Translations under genes and position numbers: made by a program
Assembly (NCBI GenBank): GCA_965214585.1
Contig: OZ243957.1
Location: 2,170,001-2,234,000 of the forward strand
DNA: 64,000 nt
Source of the DNA: JAHCHG01 sp965214585
GTDB taxonomy: Bacteria; Acidobacteriota; Blastocatellia; Pyrinomonadales; Pyrinomonadaceae
Direction of reading: 5' to 3'
The notes under the pieces: model-generated
Seen by the model: only the letters and a program-made list of their open reading frames with translations
Database searches by the model: none
Told to the model about the DNA's origin: nothing
Shown: positions 25,018 through 34,121 of the stretch, piece by piece
How the letters are laid out: each line of letters starts with the position of its first letter
Position numbering within the stretch: position 1 is the first letter of the stretch

Positions 25018-27444
25018 ATGACCGTTTTTAAATTCGCGTGTTGTCTGGCGTTGGCATTTATTTTTTCTTCACAGGCGATTTTCGCTCAACAAAATACCGG
25101 AAAATTCGTAGCGGGCGAACTGCTTGTCAAATATAAAAGCGGCACGGCTTCGGGCGCGGCGTTTTCGGCTAATCGTCAAAACGGTGCGGCAGTCGTCGAA
25201 GAATTTCCCGAACTCAAGTGGCAGAGAATAAAATTGCCGTTCGGCGTTTCCGTCGAACAGGCAATTGCAAGTTACAAAAATTTTGCGGGAATCGAATCCG
25301 TCCAGCCGAATTATATTTACAAATTAGCCGCAACGCCGAACGACACGCGCTTTGCAGAACTTTACGGTTTGACGAAAATCTCCGCGCCTTCAGCTTGGGA
25401 TTTGACGACGGGAAGCGCAAATACCGTCGTTGCGGTGATTGATACCGGGGTAAATTACGCGCACGAAGACTTGGCGGCAAATATGTGGAAAAATCCGGGC
25501 GAGATTCAGGGAAACGGCGTTGACGACGACGGAAACGGTTTTATTGACGATTATTACGGTTACGATTTTTTCTATGATCGCGCCGATCCGATGGATGAAA
25601 ACGGACACGGAACGCACGTTTCGGGAACAATCGGCGCGGTTGGAAACAACAATCTCGGCATCGTCGGCGTAAACTGGAATGTGCGTTTGATGGCGATAAA
25701 AATTTACGATGCGGACGGTTTGGGGACGACTTCGGCGATGCTCGTCAACTCTTATAATTATGTGCGTTTGATGAAAGAGCGCGGTGTAAATATTCGCGTC
25801 ACGAACAATTCTTACAGCGGCTGCACCGAGGCTTGCGGTTACGATCAGGCGACAAAAGACGCGCTCGATGCAATGGGCGATGCCGGAATTTTGAATGTTT
25901 TTGCGGCGGGAAACGACGCGACCAATATAGACAATTCGCCGAAATATCCGGCGAGTTATAACAGTCCGAGCCTTTTGTCCGTCGCGGCTTCGACTTCGAG
26001 CGATGCAAAAGCCGGATTTTCAAATTTCGGAACGAAGGGCGTTGATATAGCCGCGCCGGGTTCGGGAATTTTAAGCACATATTTTAATCAGACAAAATAC
26101 ATAAGTTTCAGCGGAACTTCGATGGCAAGTCCGCACGCGGCGGGCGCGGCGGCTCTGCTTTCGTCTTATAATCCGCAGCTTTCGGCGGCTTCGCTGAAAG
26201 CGACTTTGATGAATTCGGTTGATCCGCTTCCGCAATGGAACGGCGTTGTCAAAACGGGCGGCAGATTAAACGTCAATAACGCTCTGCGAAATCAGACCGT
26301 CTGCAATTTTGCGTTTGACCGCCAATCGCAGAATGTTTTTCCCGAAGGCGGAACTTTTACGATCAACGTAACGGCGGCGCAAAATTGCGATTATCCGATA
26401 AAAAGCGATGCGTTTTTCGTTGCCGTAACAAGCGGCGAAATTGGAAGCGGAAACGGCACGATAACTTTTGAAGTCGAAAGAAATTCTTCGCTTGCGCGGC
26501 AGGGCAAAATCACGATAGGCGACAAAGTTTTCAACGTAAATCAAAACGGAAACGGGCTTTCTGCCGGACGCGCGTTTCTCGATTTTGACGGCGACAAGCG
26601 CACCGATTACGTCGCTCTGCAAAATTCCGGCGGAAATATGCTGTGGCACAAACGCCAATCTCTGCTCGGCTATCAACCGTTTAATTTCGGGCTTTACGAA
26701 GACATTGCAGTTCCCGCGCTTTATGATGTTGATTCAAAAAATGATCTCGCCGTTTGGCGCAGTTCAAACGGAACATTTTACGTTTTGAGCAGCATTGATA
26801 ACACGTTTCAGGCGGTGCAGTTCGGCTTGCCGGGCGATGATCCGACCATCACGCAGGATTTTGACGCGGACGGAAAAGCCGATTTCGCCGTTACGCGGCG
26901 GGTAAACGGAAAACTCATCTGGTATATTCTCGGAACGACAAGCGGTTTCCGCGCGTTTCAGTTCGGAAATGAAACGGACAAGCCTCTGCGCGGCGATTTT
27001 GACGCGGACGGAAAAGCTGATCTGGCAGTTTATCGTCCTGCGTCCGATTTTCCGGCAAACACTTTTTACGTTTTGAAAAGTTCCGACGGCAAACTGCTCG
27101 TCGTGCAGTTCGGAAATTCGGCGACGGACAAAATCGTGCCTGCCGATTACGACGGCGACGGCAAAACGGACATCGCGGTTTGGCGCGAAACGACGGGCGT
27201 TTGGTATTACCTGAAAAGCAGCGACGGAAGTTTTAACGCCTTCCAGTTCGGCGCAAGCGGCGATTTGCCGACACCCGGCGATTACGACGGCGACGGCAGA
27301 ACCGATTTCTCCGTCTGGCGGGCAAATCAAAATCCGTCTGATTCCGGCGTTTTCTACGTTTATTCGGTTCTAAGCGGAAATTCCACAGTTCTTTGGGGAG
27401 ATAAAACAATGAAAATAACGGCTAATTCGCTTGCGGTTCGCTAA
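25018..27444 (+). CDS. Secreted subtilisin-family (S8) protease with FG-GAP/VCBS propeller
   Basis: An 808-residue exported serine protease. Order: signal peptide (1-23), fervidolysin-like prodomain (about 28-102), S8 catalytic domain (about 118-425) with Asp142 in VVAVIDTGVN, His197 in NGHGTHVSG and Ser368 in SFSGTSMASPHAAG. A beta-sandwich region (about 428-518) follows, resembling a BACON-type domain. The C-terminus has about seven FG-GAP/VCBS repeats of DFDGDGKADFAV type, predicted to form a propeller and possibly bind calcium or substrate. The propeller is homologous to the protein encoded at 27748. ATG at 25018 begins the signal peptide. Confidence 0.93.
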   Translation: MTVFKFACCLALAFIFSSQAIFAQQNTGKFVAGELLVKYKSGTASGAAFSANRQNGAAVVEEFPELKWQRIKLPFGVSVEQAIASYKNFAGIESVQPNYIYKLAATPNDTRFAELYGLTKISAPSAWDLTTGSANTVVAVIDTGVNYAHEDLAANMWKNPGEIQGNGVDDDGNGFIDDYYGYDFFYDRADPMDENGHGTHVSGTIGAVGNNNLGIVGVNWNVRLMAIKIYDADGLGTTSAMLVNSYNYVRLMKERGVNIRVTNNSYSGCTEACGYDQATKDALDAMGDAGILNVFAAGNDATNIDNSPKYPASYNSPSLLSVAASTSSDAKAGFSNFGTKGVDIAAPGSGILSTYFNQTKYISFSGTSMASPHAAGAAALLSSYNPQLSAASLKATLMNSVDPLPQWNGVVKTGGRLNVNNALRNQTVCNFAFDRQSQNVFPEGGTFTINVTAAQNCDYPIKSDAFFVAVTSGEIGSGNGTITFEVERNSSLARQGKITIGDKVFNVNQNGNGLSAGRAFLDFDGDKRTDYVALQNSGGNMLWHKRQSLLGYQPFNFGLYEDIAVPALYDVDSKNDLAVWRSSNGTFYVLSSIDNTFQAVQFGLPGDDPTITQDFDADGKADFAVTRRVNGKLIWYILGTTSGFRAFQFGNETDKPLRGDFDADGKADLAVYRPASDFPANTFYVLKSSDGKLLVVQFGNSATDKIVPADYDGDGKTDIAVWRETTGVWYYLKSSDGSFNAFQFGASGDLPTPGDYDGDGRTDFSVWRANQNPSDSGVFYVYSVLSGNSTVLWGDKTMKITANSLAVR

Positions 27445-27527
27445 GAAGCTGTTTGGAAACTGTATCGCAGGCTTCCAGCCGGCAAGATGCCGGCGTTACG
27501 TTTTTTCTGAATTTCCAAACAGTTTCT
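27444..27527. repeat. Family C palindromic element, short copy 2
   Basis: AGAAGCTGTTTGGAAACTGT pairs with CCAAACAGTTTCT at the other end; inside are GGCTTCCAGCCGGCAAGATG and a GCCGGC hairpin. It starts at the last base of the protease stop codon and may end its transcript. The remaining 27528-27747 contains only an AT-rich leader before the next gene. Confidence 0.7.
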
Positions 27528-27747
27528 AAAAATCATCAGATATTTTTTGATTGATTACAAACTTTTTTGCAGATCGCAGCGTCTAAAGATTGGACTTTGA
27601 TAATAATTTACCAAAATAGTCAAAAAGATTTCTTGCAAGAGAAGGTTCAATAATAGTATATTGATATATTCTCAACATTGTTTTGCGCGGAAATTACCGC
27701 GTAAACATCCTTATAAAGAGATTTTTTAGACGGAAAGGATTTTAATA

Positions 27748-28716
27748 ATGAAAAATATTTTGACCAAAAGCGGCAAGATCGGTGTGATTTTTGTGTGCGT
27801 TTTAGCTCTGGCGGTTTCGGCGTTTGCCCAAATCAGTTTGCGGAAAGCCGTAGATACGGACGGCGACGGCAAAGCCGATTATTCGGTTTTTCGTCCGGGA
27901 AATGTAACTTGGTATATTATGAAAACCGGCGGCGGTTTTAATTTTCAGCAGTTTGGCGCGGCGAATACGGACTTTCCGACACCGGGCGATTATGACGGCG
28001 ACGGCAAGGGCGATATTTCCGTCTGGCGCGATACGAACGGCGTTTGGTATCGCTTAAACAGTAAAGACAATACATTTACCGCCGTTGCCTTCGGAGCTAC
28101 GGGCGACGAACCTATCGCCAGAGATTACGACGGCGACGGTAAAACCGATCTGGCTGTTGTCCGCCGCACGAACGGCGCGATGATCTGGTATGTTCTCAGA
28201 AGTTCCGGCGGCGGATTCACCGCTACACAGTTCGGTTTGTCAACAGATTTTACCGCGCCGGGCGATTATGACGGCGACAAAAAATTTGATTTCGCGGTTC
28301 AGCGTCCGGGCGCAAACAGTAATTCGCAGGCGATTTTCTACATTTTGAAAACATCCGACGGCAATCTTCAGGTAACTCCGTTTGGCGTTTCCAGCGACAT
28401 AGTTGTTCCGGGCGATTATGACGGCGACGGCAAAACGGACATCGCAATTGTCCGCGAAGGTCAATCGAATGTGCCGGATAATCTGGTTTGGTATGCTCAA
28501 TTAAGTTCGGGCGGCTTTAAAATCTCCAGTTTCGGTTTGATCGCTTCCGATTTGACGGCGCAAAACGATTATGACGGCGACGGTAAAACGGACTTTGCAG
28601 TTTGGCGCGACACGAACGGAAGTTTTTACATTCAGCGAAGTTCCGATAACTCTCTTGGCGTAGTTCAATGGGGTGCGCCGAGCGATTATCCGATTGCCAG
28701 CTACGATTCACATTAA
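27748..28716 (+). CDS. Secreted FG-GAP/VCBS beta-propeller protein
   Basis: A 322-residue exported protein: signal peptide (about 1-27) and then six to seven repeats of about 46 residues built on DYDGDGKTDIAVWR followed by a GxWY/FYI strand. These repeats fold as beta-propeller blades with calcium-binding DxDGDG loops. It is essentially the propeller half of the preceding protease without the peptidase, so it may have arisen by domain duplication. The binding partner is unknown. A GGAAAGGATTTTAATA leader with AAAGGA precedes ATG. Confidence 0.88.
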   Translation: MKNILTKSGKIGVIFVCVLALAVSAFAQISLRKAVDTDGDGKADYSVFRPGNVTWYIMKTGGGFNFQQFGAANTDFPTPGDYDGDGKGDISVWRDTNGVWYRLNSKDNTFTAVAFGATGDEPIARDYDGDGKTDLAVVRRTNGAMIWYVLRSSGGGFTATQFGLSTDFTAPGDYDGDKKFDFAVQRPGANSNSQAIFYILKTSDGNLQVTPFGVSSDIVVPGDYDGDGKTDIAIVREGQSNVPDNLVWYAQLSSGGFKISSFGLIASDLTAQNDYDGDGKTDFAVWRDTNGSFYIQRSSDNSLGVVQWGAPSDYPIASYDSH

Positions 28717-28821
28717 TTTCAAACAAAGAATGAAAACTTTGCGCGGGTTGGAGGCTTTTTTTCAAGTCTTCAACCTTTTTGTTTGTAAATTTATCTTGTA
28801 ATATTCGATTCATAAATCTCG

Positions 28822-29799
28822 ATGCAGAAACTTTCCGACACAATTAGAAATGATTTTCCCGGAAAAAAAATCGTCATCGTCGGCGATTTGGTGGCGGATC
28901 AATTTTTGCGCGGAACGATCAGCCGCGTGTCGCGCGAAGCACCCGTTTTTATTTTGCGCCACGACGAAACTGAAACTCTGCCGGGCGGCGCGGCAAACGC
29001 GGCGGTCAACGTCGCATCGCTTGGCGGAAATGCCGTTTTGGTCGGCTTGATCGGCAAGGATTTAAACGGCGACGCGCTGCACGAATCTTTGTGCAGCTTA
29101 AACGTAAACTGCGATTCGATTGTTTTTTCGGACGAAATTCAAACAACCACGAAAATCCGCGTTCTCGCCGGTCAGCATTACGCGCCGCGCCAGCAGGTTA
29201 TACGAATTGATTACGAAAATAAATCCGAAATAAGCGCGAACTTGTTAGATAAATTAAGCGAAAATTTTGTCGCGGCGGCGGAGAACGCAGATGCTTTTGT
29301 AATTTCCGATTACAATTACGGCGCGGCAAACGCCGGGATTGCCGAAATTGCAAAAAAAATCGCTGCCGAAAAAAAAATTTCGCTTCTCGTTGACTCGCGT
29401 TTTCGGCTGGAACAATTTCCAAACGCGACAACCGCAACGCCGAATCAGGAAGAGGTCGAACAAATTTTAGGCGAAAATTTCACCGTGCGGAACTGTGTTG
29501 AACTGTGCGGAAAACTCGGTTACGAATCGCTTTTGATAACGCGCGGAAACAAAGGAATGCTTCTTATCGAACGCGGCAAAGAGCCGTCCGAATTTGAAGC
29601 AGTCGGCGCAAAACAACCGATTGACGTAACCGGCGCGGGCGACACGGTAATCGCCGCTTACGCTCTCGGTTTGGCTTCCGGTTTATGTTTCACGGAAGCG
29701 GCAAAAATCGCCAATCACGCGGGCGGAATCGTTGTTATGAAAAAAGGCACGGCTTCGGTAAATGCCGGAGAACTGCTGCAATCAATTGAAAATCATTGA
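28822..29799 (+). CDS. rfaE1: D-glycero-beta-D-manno-heptose-7-phosphate kinase
   Basis: A 325-residue PfkB-family sugar kinase matching the N-terminal half of HldE. It phosphorylates heptose 7-phosphate at C1 in ADP-heptose synthesis for LPS core. Visible: IVIVGDLVADQFLRGTISRV, the LPGGAANAAVNVASLGG segment, and the catalytic PfkB motif DVTGAGDTVIAAY. It ends where the kinase domain ends; the adenylyltransferase half is encoded separately 72 bp downstream. The split arrangement is known in other phyla. Confidence 0.92.
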   Translation: MQKLSDTIRNDFPGKKIVIVGDLVADQFLRGTISRVSREAPVFILRHDETETLPGGAANAAVNVASLGGNAVLVGLIGKDLNGDALHESLCSLNVNCDSIVFSDEIQTTTKIRVLAGQHYAPRQQVIRIDYENKSEISANLLDKLSENFVAAAENADAFVISDYNYGAANAGIAEIAKKIAAEKKISLLVDSRFRLEQFPNATTATPNQEEVEQILGENFTVRNCVELCGKLGYESLLITRGNKGMLLIERGKEPSEFEAVGAKQPIDVTGAGDTVIAAYALGLASGLCFTEAAKIANHAGGIVVMKKGTASVNAGELLQSIENH

Positions 29800-29871
29800 A
29801 TCTACAACTTGAATTCGCATAAATGACAACAAACTTTGCTTCTTTTCCTGAAATTTTCTAATCTCGAATTA

Positions 29872-30375
29872 ATGTCTTTATCAAACAACACGGATTTTTT
29901 CGCGCCCGTTTTGGACAGAAACCGTCTGGTTGCGCGGGTTGCGATAGAACGGCGGAAAGGAAAAAAAATCGTTTTGGCAAACGGCTGTTTCGATCTTTTC
30001 CACGCCGGACATATACGATATTTGGCGGGCGCGAAAGATTTGGGCGAGTATCTGGTCGTCGGCATTAATTCGGACGAGCAGGTTAAAAAGTTGAAAGGCG
30101 AAAACCGTCCGTTGACAAATGAATCCGAACGCGCCGAAATAATTTCGGCGTTAAAATTCGTGGATGTCGTGACGATTTTTGAAGAACCGACGGTTGAGCA
30201 ATTGATCCGCGCAATTCGCCCGGATTTTCACGCTAAAGGAACGGATTACACCGTCGAAACCGTTCCCGAACGTGAAATCGTCCGCGAATGCGGCGGTCAG
30301 ACGGCAATCGTCGGCGATCCGAAAAATCACTCGTCAACCGAATTGATTCAATTGATAGTGAATGAAAAAGGATAG
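29872..30375 (+). CDS. rfaE2: D-glycero-beta-D-manno-heptose 1-phosphate adenylyltransferase
   Basis: A 167-residue nucleotidyltransferase corresponding to the C-terminal half of HldE. It transfers AMP to heptose 1-phosphate. The HxGH signature is in VLANGCFDLFHAGHIRYLAG, followed by VVGINSDEQVKKLKG and the NHSSTELI segment near the C-terminus (in place of an ISTT-type motif). ATG at 29872 is chosen over an ATG at 29836. It is probably co-transcribed with the kinase. Confidence 0.92.
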   Translation: MSLSNNTDFFAPVLDRNRLVARVAIERRKGKKIVLANGCFDLFHAGHIRYLAGAKDLGEYLVVGINSDEQVKKLKGENRPLTNESERAEIISALKFVDVVTIFEEPTVEQLIRAIRPDFHAKGTDYTVETVPEREIVRECGGQTAIVGDPKNHSSTELIQLIVNEKG

Positions 30376-30386
30376 TTTGAGAAACA

Positions 30387-30505
30387 CTAAGCAAATCGGA
30401 AAAAGTGTTCAAGTTTATTGAGAGGCTCGATTTTCTATCATAATACCAACAAAATAATTGATAGTTGATAATTATGTAGATAATCAGAAGACAATTCTCA
30501 ATTCT
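30387..30505 (+). repeat. Dispersed intergenic repeat, copy 2
   Basis: Matches 6103-6225 (CTAAGCAAATCGGAAAAAGT onward, to ACAAAATAATTGA). It is followed by a triplicated TCTCAATTC run. No gene is supported between 30376 and 30585. Confidence 0.6.
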
Positions 30506-30585
30506 CAATTCTCAATTCTGAATTATTTTGTTAATTTATTTTACAAATTATTACGCTTGGTTATTAATCATTCATCTTTAAATCA

Positions 30586-31158
30586 ATGTGGGAAGCGAAA
30601 ACAAAAACCGATCTGATTATAGAAGTCTGGGAAAAGCTCGATTGCGAAAGCGTCGGCGCGAAGGAGATTTCTGCAATCGAAGATGTCGTGCGCGAAGAAT
30701 ACGGCGCGAATGCGGTTGAGAGTCCGATGATTATTGCCAGACAACTTGCCGACGAAGGCGCGGAACTGAGGCATTCCGAAATTTTGGAACTCGATGTCGA
30801 ACGCCGCACGCAGTCGAAATATGACGCGGTGTTTCGCAATATTCTGAAGTTTTCCGACTTCAAAAAGACCGTTATTTCCTTGCGCCAACTCGAAAATCTG
30901 CGAAAAAAATTTGCGGCGGAAAATGACCGCGAAGGTTTGCGCCTGGTCAGAGAAACCGCGATCAAAGGCAAACGTCGCGCACAGATGATTTCCAAAAACC
31001 CGAAGGTTGATCGGCAAAAGCGCGAAGAAAAAAAGGAGATCGCCGAATGGTTTACGATCTGGCTGCAAAATCCGCAGATTTTTGAAAACTGGATCGGTTT
31101 AAGGCAAAACTCGGAAGATTTCAAAAAGAAATTCAAAACGGAGAATGACGAAAAATGA
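30586..31158 (+). CDS. Hypothetical protein coupled to rsmE
   Basis: A 190-residue soluble, highly charged, helical protein (IEVWEKLDCESVGAKEISAI, SPMIIARQLADEGAELRHSE, IAEWFTIWLQNPQIFENWI). I do not recognise a named family. Its stop overlaps the rsmE start by four bases (ATGA), so the two are translated together; a link to ribosome or RNA metabolism is only suggested by that. Confidence 0.68.
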   Translation: MWEAKTKTDLIIEVWEKLDCESVGAKEISAIEDVVREEYGANAVESPMIIARQLADEGAELRHSEILELDVERRTQSKYDAVFRNILKFSDFKKTVISLRQLENLRKKFAAENDREGLRLVRETAIKGKRRAQMISKNPKVDRQKREEKKEIAEWFTIWLQNPQIFENWIGLRQNSEDFKKKFKTENDEK

Positions 31159-31889
31159 ACCGATTTTACGCGCCGCCGGAAAATTTCGATACAAACGAAA
31201 TCACGCTGAATTTGGACGAAACCAGACATCTGCGCGATGTTCTGCGTTTTTCGGACGGCGATAAAATTGCCGTTTTTGACGGAAACGGAATGGAATTTTT
31301 GTGCGAGATCGGGAAGATCGAAAAGAAAAAAACGCGTTTAAAAATCTTGGAAAAAATCTCTCCCGCCGCCTCCGAATCCAATTTGAATTTAACTTTGGCT
31401 GTCGCGCTCTTAAAGGGCGAAAAATTCGATCTGACGATCCAAAAAGCCGTCGAACTCGGCGTTACGAAATTTGTTCCGCTGATTACAAAACGCTGCGACG
31501 TAAAACCGAAACCGGACGAAAAAAAACTCGAACGGCAAAAAAGAATCGTCATCGAATCTTCCAAACAATGCGGGCGGGCGCAATTAATGAAGATTGAAAC
31601 GCCTCTCGATTTCGGGAAGTTTGTTGAAAATTCCAAATCGGCGCGTTCGGAAAATGAATTGTTATTGCTGTTTTCGGAAAAAAGCGGCGAAAAATTTTCG
31701 GGCGTGAAACAGAGCAAAAAAATCACCGCCGTCATCGGTTCGGAAGGCGGTTTTGAAATGTCGGAAATAGATTCGGCAAAAGATTCCGGTTTTCAGATTA
31801 TAACTTTTGCGGGCAGAATTCTGCGTGCAGAAACTGCGGCAATTTCAATTGCGGCGATTTTGCAGAATCGTTTCGGAGATTTGAGTTAA
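31155..31889 (+). CDS. rsmE: 16S rRNA (uracil1498-N3)-methyltransferase
   Basis: A 244-residue SPOUT methyltransferase that methylates U1498 of 16S rRNA. An N-terminal PUA-like domain (MNRFYAPPENF, LNLDETRHLRDVLR) precedes the knotted SAM domain with IQKAVELGVTKFVPLIT, SSKQCGRAQ, VIGSEGGFEMSE and the C-terminal FAGRILRAETAAI. All family motifs are present and length is normal. A family D palindrome follows at 31899 and probably terminates both this gene and the convergent one. Confidence 0.95.
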   Translation: MNRFYAPPENFDTNEITLNLDETRHLRDVLRFSDGDKIAVFDGNGMEFLCEIGKIEKKKTRLKILEKISPAASESNLNLTLAVALLKGEKFDLTIQKAVELGVTKFVPLITKRCDVKPKPDEKKLERQKRIVIESSKQCGRAQLMKIETPLDFGKFVENSKSARSENELLLLFSEKSGEKFSGVKQSKKITAVIGSEGGFEMSEIDSAKDSGFQIITFAGRILRAETAAISIAAILQNRFGDLS

Positions 31890-31898
31890 AAATAAAAA

Positions 31899-32037
31899 AG
31901 GCGGAAAGCACGAATGTAAATGAGCGTGCTGATTGAGTAGAAGATTATTGGGTTTCAAAAATCTGTTGAAAACGCCGGTTACAAATAAACTTCTCGACTT
32001 ATAAACAGCACCCTCCATAACTGTCGGGTTTCCGCCT
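31899..32037. repeat. Family D palindromic element, copy 2 (diverged left arm)
   Basis: The right arm CAGCACCCTCCATAACTGTC through TTTCCGCCT is identical to the other copies, whereas the left arm keeps AGGCGGAAA and GTGCTGATTGAGTAGAAGAT but has lost the middle of the stem. It separates the convergent rsmE and the secreted-protein gene at 32045. Confidence 0.75.
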
Positions 32038-32044
32038 TTTTTGT

Positions 32045-32605
32045 TTAATAATCATCCGCCGGATTCGGGCGATAAAAGGCATCGCCGCGCGGTTTCATTT
32101 CGGCTTTTTCGCCGAGTGCCTGAATTGCGGATTTGAGCAGTTCGTTGGTGTCAACCAAGAAACTCATCGTTCCGCGCGAATCGAATTCCGGGTCTTCAAA
32201 ACGCATAATCATATAATTTTTTCGCTTTTTCAGAAGACTTCCGCCGAGTCCCGTTCCGGGAAAGGGAATCGCGCCGATTGTTCTGCCCGCGCCGGACTGC
32301 ACCTTTTTTGAACTCGGATAAAGCGTAAGAATCGAGGCGTATGGAATCGCAAATCTTTCTCTGTTTTTCTCGTCGAAAAAAACGATGCTGTTTTTCTCGT
32401 CATCAAATTTGAGCGTCCCTTCTTCGCGTTCGCTGAAACCGAAAAGACCGCCTTCGTATCTGACTTCGACGGAACTGAGCGCGGGTTTATCGGGAGTTTT
32501 TTTCGCTTCGCTCGATTCGATCTTGATCGGCGGGCGCGGCTGTGCCGAAATTGAAACGGCGAAAAATGTTGAAACGAGCGCGAATAACAAAAATGATTTT
32601 TTCAT
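32045..32605 (-). CDS. Secreted protein, unknown function
   Basis: A 186-residue protein with a signal peptide (about 1-21, ending SISAQ), then a Pro/Lys-rich linker and a beta-rich domain: SSVEVRYEGGLFGFSEREEG, FDDEKNSIVFFDEKNRERFA, IPYASILTLYPSSK and a membrane-like glycine patch GAIPFPGTGLGGSLL. I do not recognise a family; it has the look of a PH-like or lipid-binding fold, which is speculative. ATG at 32605 is chosen because it begins the signal peptide. Last gene of a minus-strand run with the HAS-barrel gene. Confidence 0.65.
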   Translation of the reverse strand: MKKSFLLFALVSTFFAVSISAQPRPPIKIESSEAKKTPDKPALSSVEVRYEGGLFGFSEREEGTLKFDDEKNSIVFFDEKNRERFAIPYASILTLYPSSKKVQSGAGRTIGAIPFPGTGLGGSLLKKRKNYMIMRFEDPEFDSRGTMSFLVDTNELLKSAIQALGEKAEMKPRGDAFYRPNPADDY

Positions 32606-32640
32606 ATTTTTTACCTTTGGCAGATTTTTGAATCTATATC

Positions 32641-33231
32641 TTATAGACGCATCCCGTTCATCGTGCGTTGCCACGACAGAGTTTGTTTTAATACGCCGAG
32701 CCGCTTTTTTTCTTCGTCTTTGCAATCAATTGAAAGCTGCTCGATAACGGCTTCGAGCAACGGAACGGCGAAAAGTCCGGCGTGCGCGACGACTTGCGAA
32801 TAATAATGAATTTGCAGACAATCGCTCTCGTCCGTGTGAAACTGTTTTACCTGTCCGGCTTCGATCTTGAAAACTTCCTGTCCCGATGGAACAACCCGGC
32901 GCGGAACTCCGTGCGTAATTTTTTTATTTTCATCGAGCCAGCCGAGAAGCAGAATTCCGATCAAAAAGCCCTGTTCGTTCAGATAATCCGGGCTGAAATT
33001 TCCGAGTTCGGGTTTCGGCGAAAGACGCGGACCGAAATTTGCATAATCGGGATTAAGCAGCATCGAATTGTAAATCACGCCGACGATTTCTTCGCGCTCA
33101 AGCGGCAGGGAAACAAATTGAGCAAAGCCGTAATCTTCCGGTTCGGGCGGATCATTGACATCGAGCGAATCAATCACGCGCCCGACATAATCAATGTGAG
33201 AATTGGACTTAACGATTTTTGCGATTTTCAT
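32641..33231 (-). CDS. HAS-barrel domain protein (HerA-associated)
   Basis: A 196-residue protein. Its N-terminus MKIAKIVKSNSHIDYVGRVI and the segments EEIVGVIYNSMLLNPDYANF and GPRLSPKPELGNFSPDYL resemble the HAS-barrel domain found at the N-terminus of HerA and in stand-alone proteins beside HerA-NurA genes. HerA-NurA is a helicase-nuclease that resects DNA ends in archaea and some bacteria. A NurA-like nuclease lies upstream at 34122-35336, supporting the assignment. No HerA ATPase is in the window. Family call is from memory and moderately sure. Confidence 0.65.
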   Translation of the reverse strand: MKIAKIVKSNSHIDYVGRVIDSLDVNDPPEPEDYGFAQFVSLPLEREEIVGVIYNSMLLNPDYANFGPRLSPKPELGNFSPDYLNEQGFLIGILLLGWLDENKKITHGVPRRVVPSGQEVFKIEAGQVKQFHTDESDCLQIHYYSQVVAHAGLFAVPLLEAVIEQLSIDCKDEEKKRLGVLKQTLSWQRTMNGMRL

Positions 33232-33270
33232 ATTGTTTGGCGGCGAGAGAGAAATTTAATTGAAAGAGAT

Positions 33271-33588
33271 TTTTTTAACCACATAGAAACGTAGAAAACA
33301 TTATTACCGATTCTATCTAAGAATTGCTTGATATGAAAAATAAGAAACTTATGCCCGCTGAACACGCGGAAGAGCGCGGAAAAAAGAAGGAAACTTATAA
33401 TATTTCCGCGTTTTTCCGCGTATTCAGCGGGCAATCTTCTTGAAATTCATTGAATAAACAGCGTGCCGCTTAGTAATGAGAAAACATATAAAATTATGAT
33501 ATGTTGATGCTTTACGCATTTTACGCACATATTTTGCAATTACAACAAAAAAAACTTATGTTTCCTATATTTCTATGCGGTTAAAAAA
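33271..33588. repeat. Nested palindromic element
   Basis: Outer arms: TTTTTTAACCACATAGAAAC at 33271 and the inverse TTTCTATGCGGTTAAAAAA ending 33588. Inner arms: GCCCGCTGAACACGCGGAA (33353) and TTCCGCGTATTCAGCGGGC (33414). It fills most of the 33232-33604 gap; no gene is seen. The outer arm also occurs alone at 18979-19010, and the inner GCCCGC..GCGGGC style recalls 4774-4925. Confidence 0.65.
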
Positions 33589-33604
33589 TAATTCTTAAAA
33601 TATT

Positions 33605-34090
33605 TTATATTCCGACCATTTCGGGAATCATATAAAGCAGCCACCACAGAAAAATTTGAATGCCCAGAACGATAAAACTCATTCCGATACTGATTACGGC
33701 GAGTTTTCTGCCTCCCAATTCGGGTTTCTGAACCGAAACGGCATAACCGAAAACGCCTGTTATCAACGTAAAAGGAATAAACAAAATTCCGAGATACGGC
33801 ACCATCGAATAAACGAAACTCGCCCAAGCCGTGTGCGAAACGGTGTTTTCATTGCGCTCGAACAAATCCGCAACTTCTTCGCGCTCGACATTTTCGACTA
33901 GAAATCCGCGTCCCTGCAAACGATTCGACGAACGCAAACTGTCAAGCGGTTGATAATCTTCCTTCAAGAGTTTCGCGCAAACCAAACAATACTTCGCATT
34001 TATCCGCCGCGCTTCCGCCCCGCAGCCGGAACAGACACGATTGCGGATTCTGGATTTCGGATTTCGGATTTTTTCTCTATCTAATCGCAC
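33605..34090 (-). CDS. Zinc-ribbon membrane protein
   Basis: A 161-residue protein with an N-terminal zinc ribbon (CSGCGAEARRINAKYCLVC: two CxxC knuckles), a polar middle and two C-terminal membrane segments (about residues 92-115 and 130-154). No family function is known to me. It lies 32 bp after the NurA gene on the same strand and may be in its transcript. The first about 15 residues are repetitive (RNPKSRIRNR), so the true start may be the following codons. Confidence 0.65.
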   Translation of the reverse strand: MRLDREKIRNPKSRIRNRVCSGCGAEARRINAKYCLVCAKLLKEDYQPLDSLRSSNRLQGRGFLVENVEREEVADLFERNENTVSHTAWASFVYSMVPYLGILFIPFTLITGVFGYAVSVQKPELGGRKLAVISIGMSFIVLGIQIFLWWLLYMIPEMVGI

Positions 34091-34121
34091 TTTTAATAAA
34101 TACTATCTTCGTTCTAACCTT

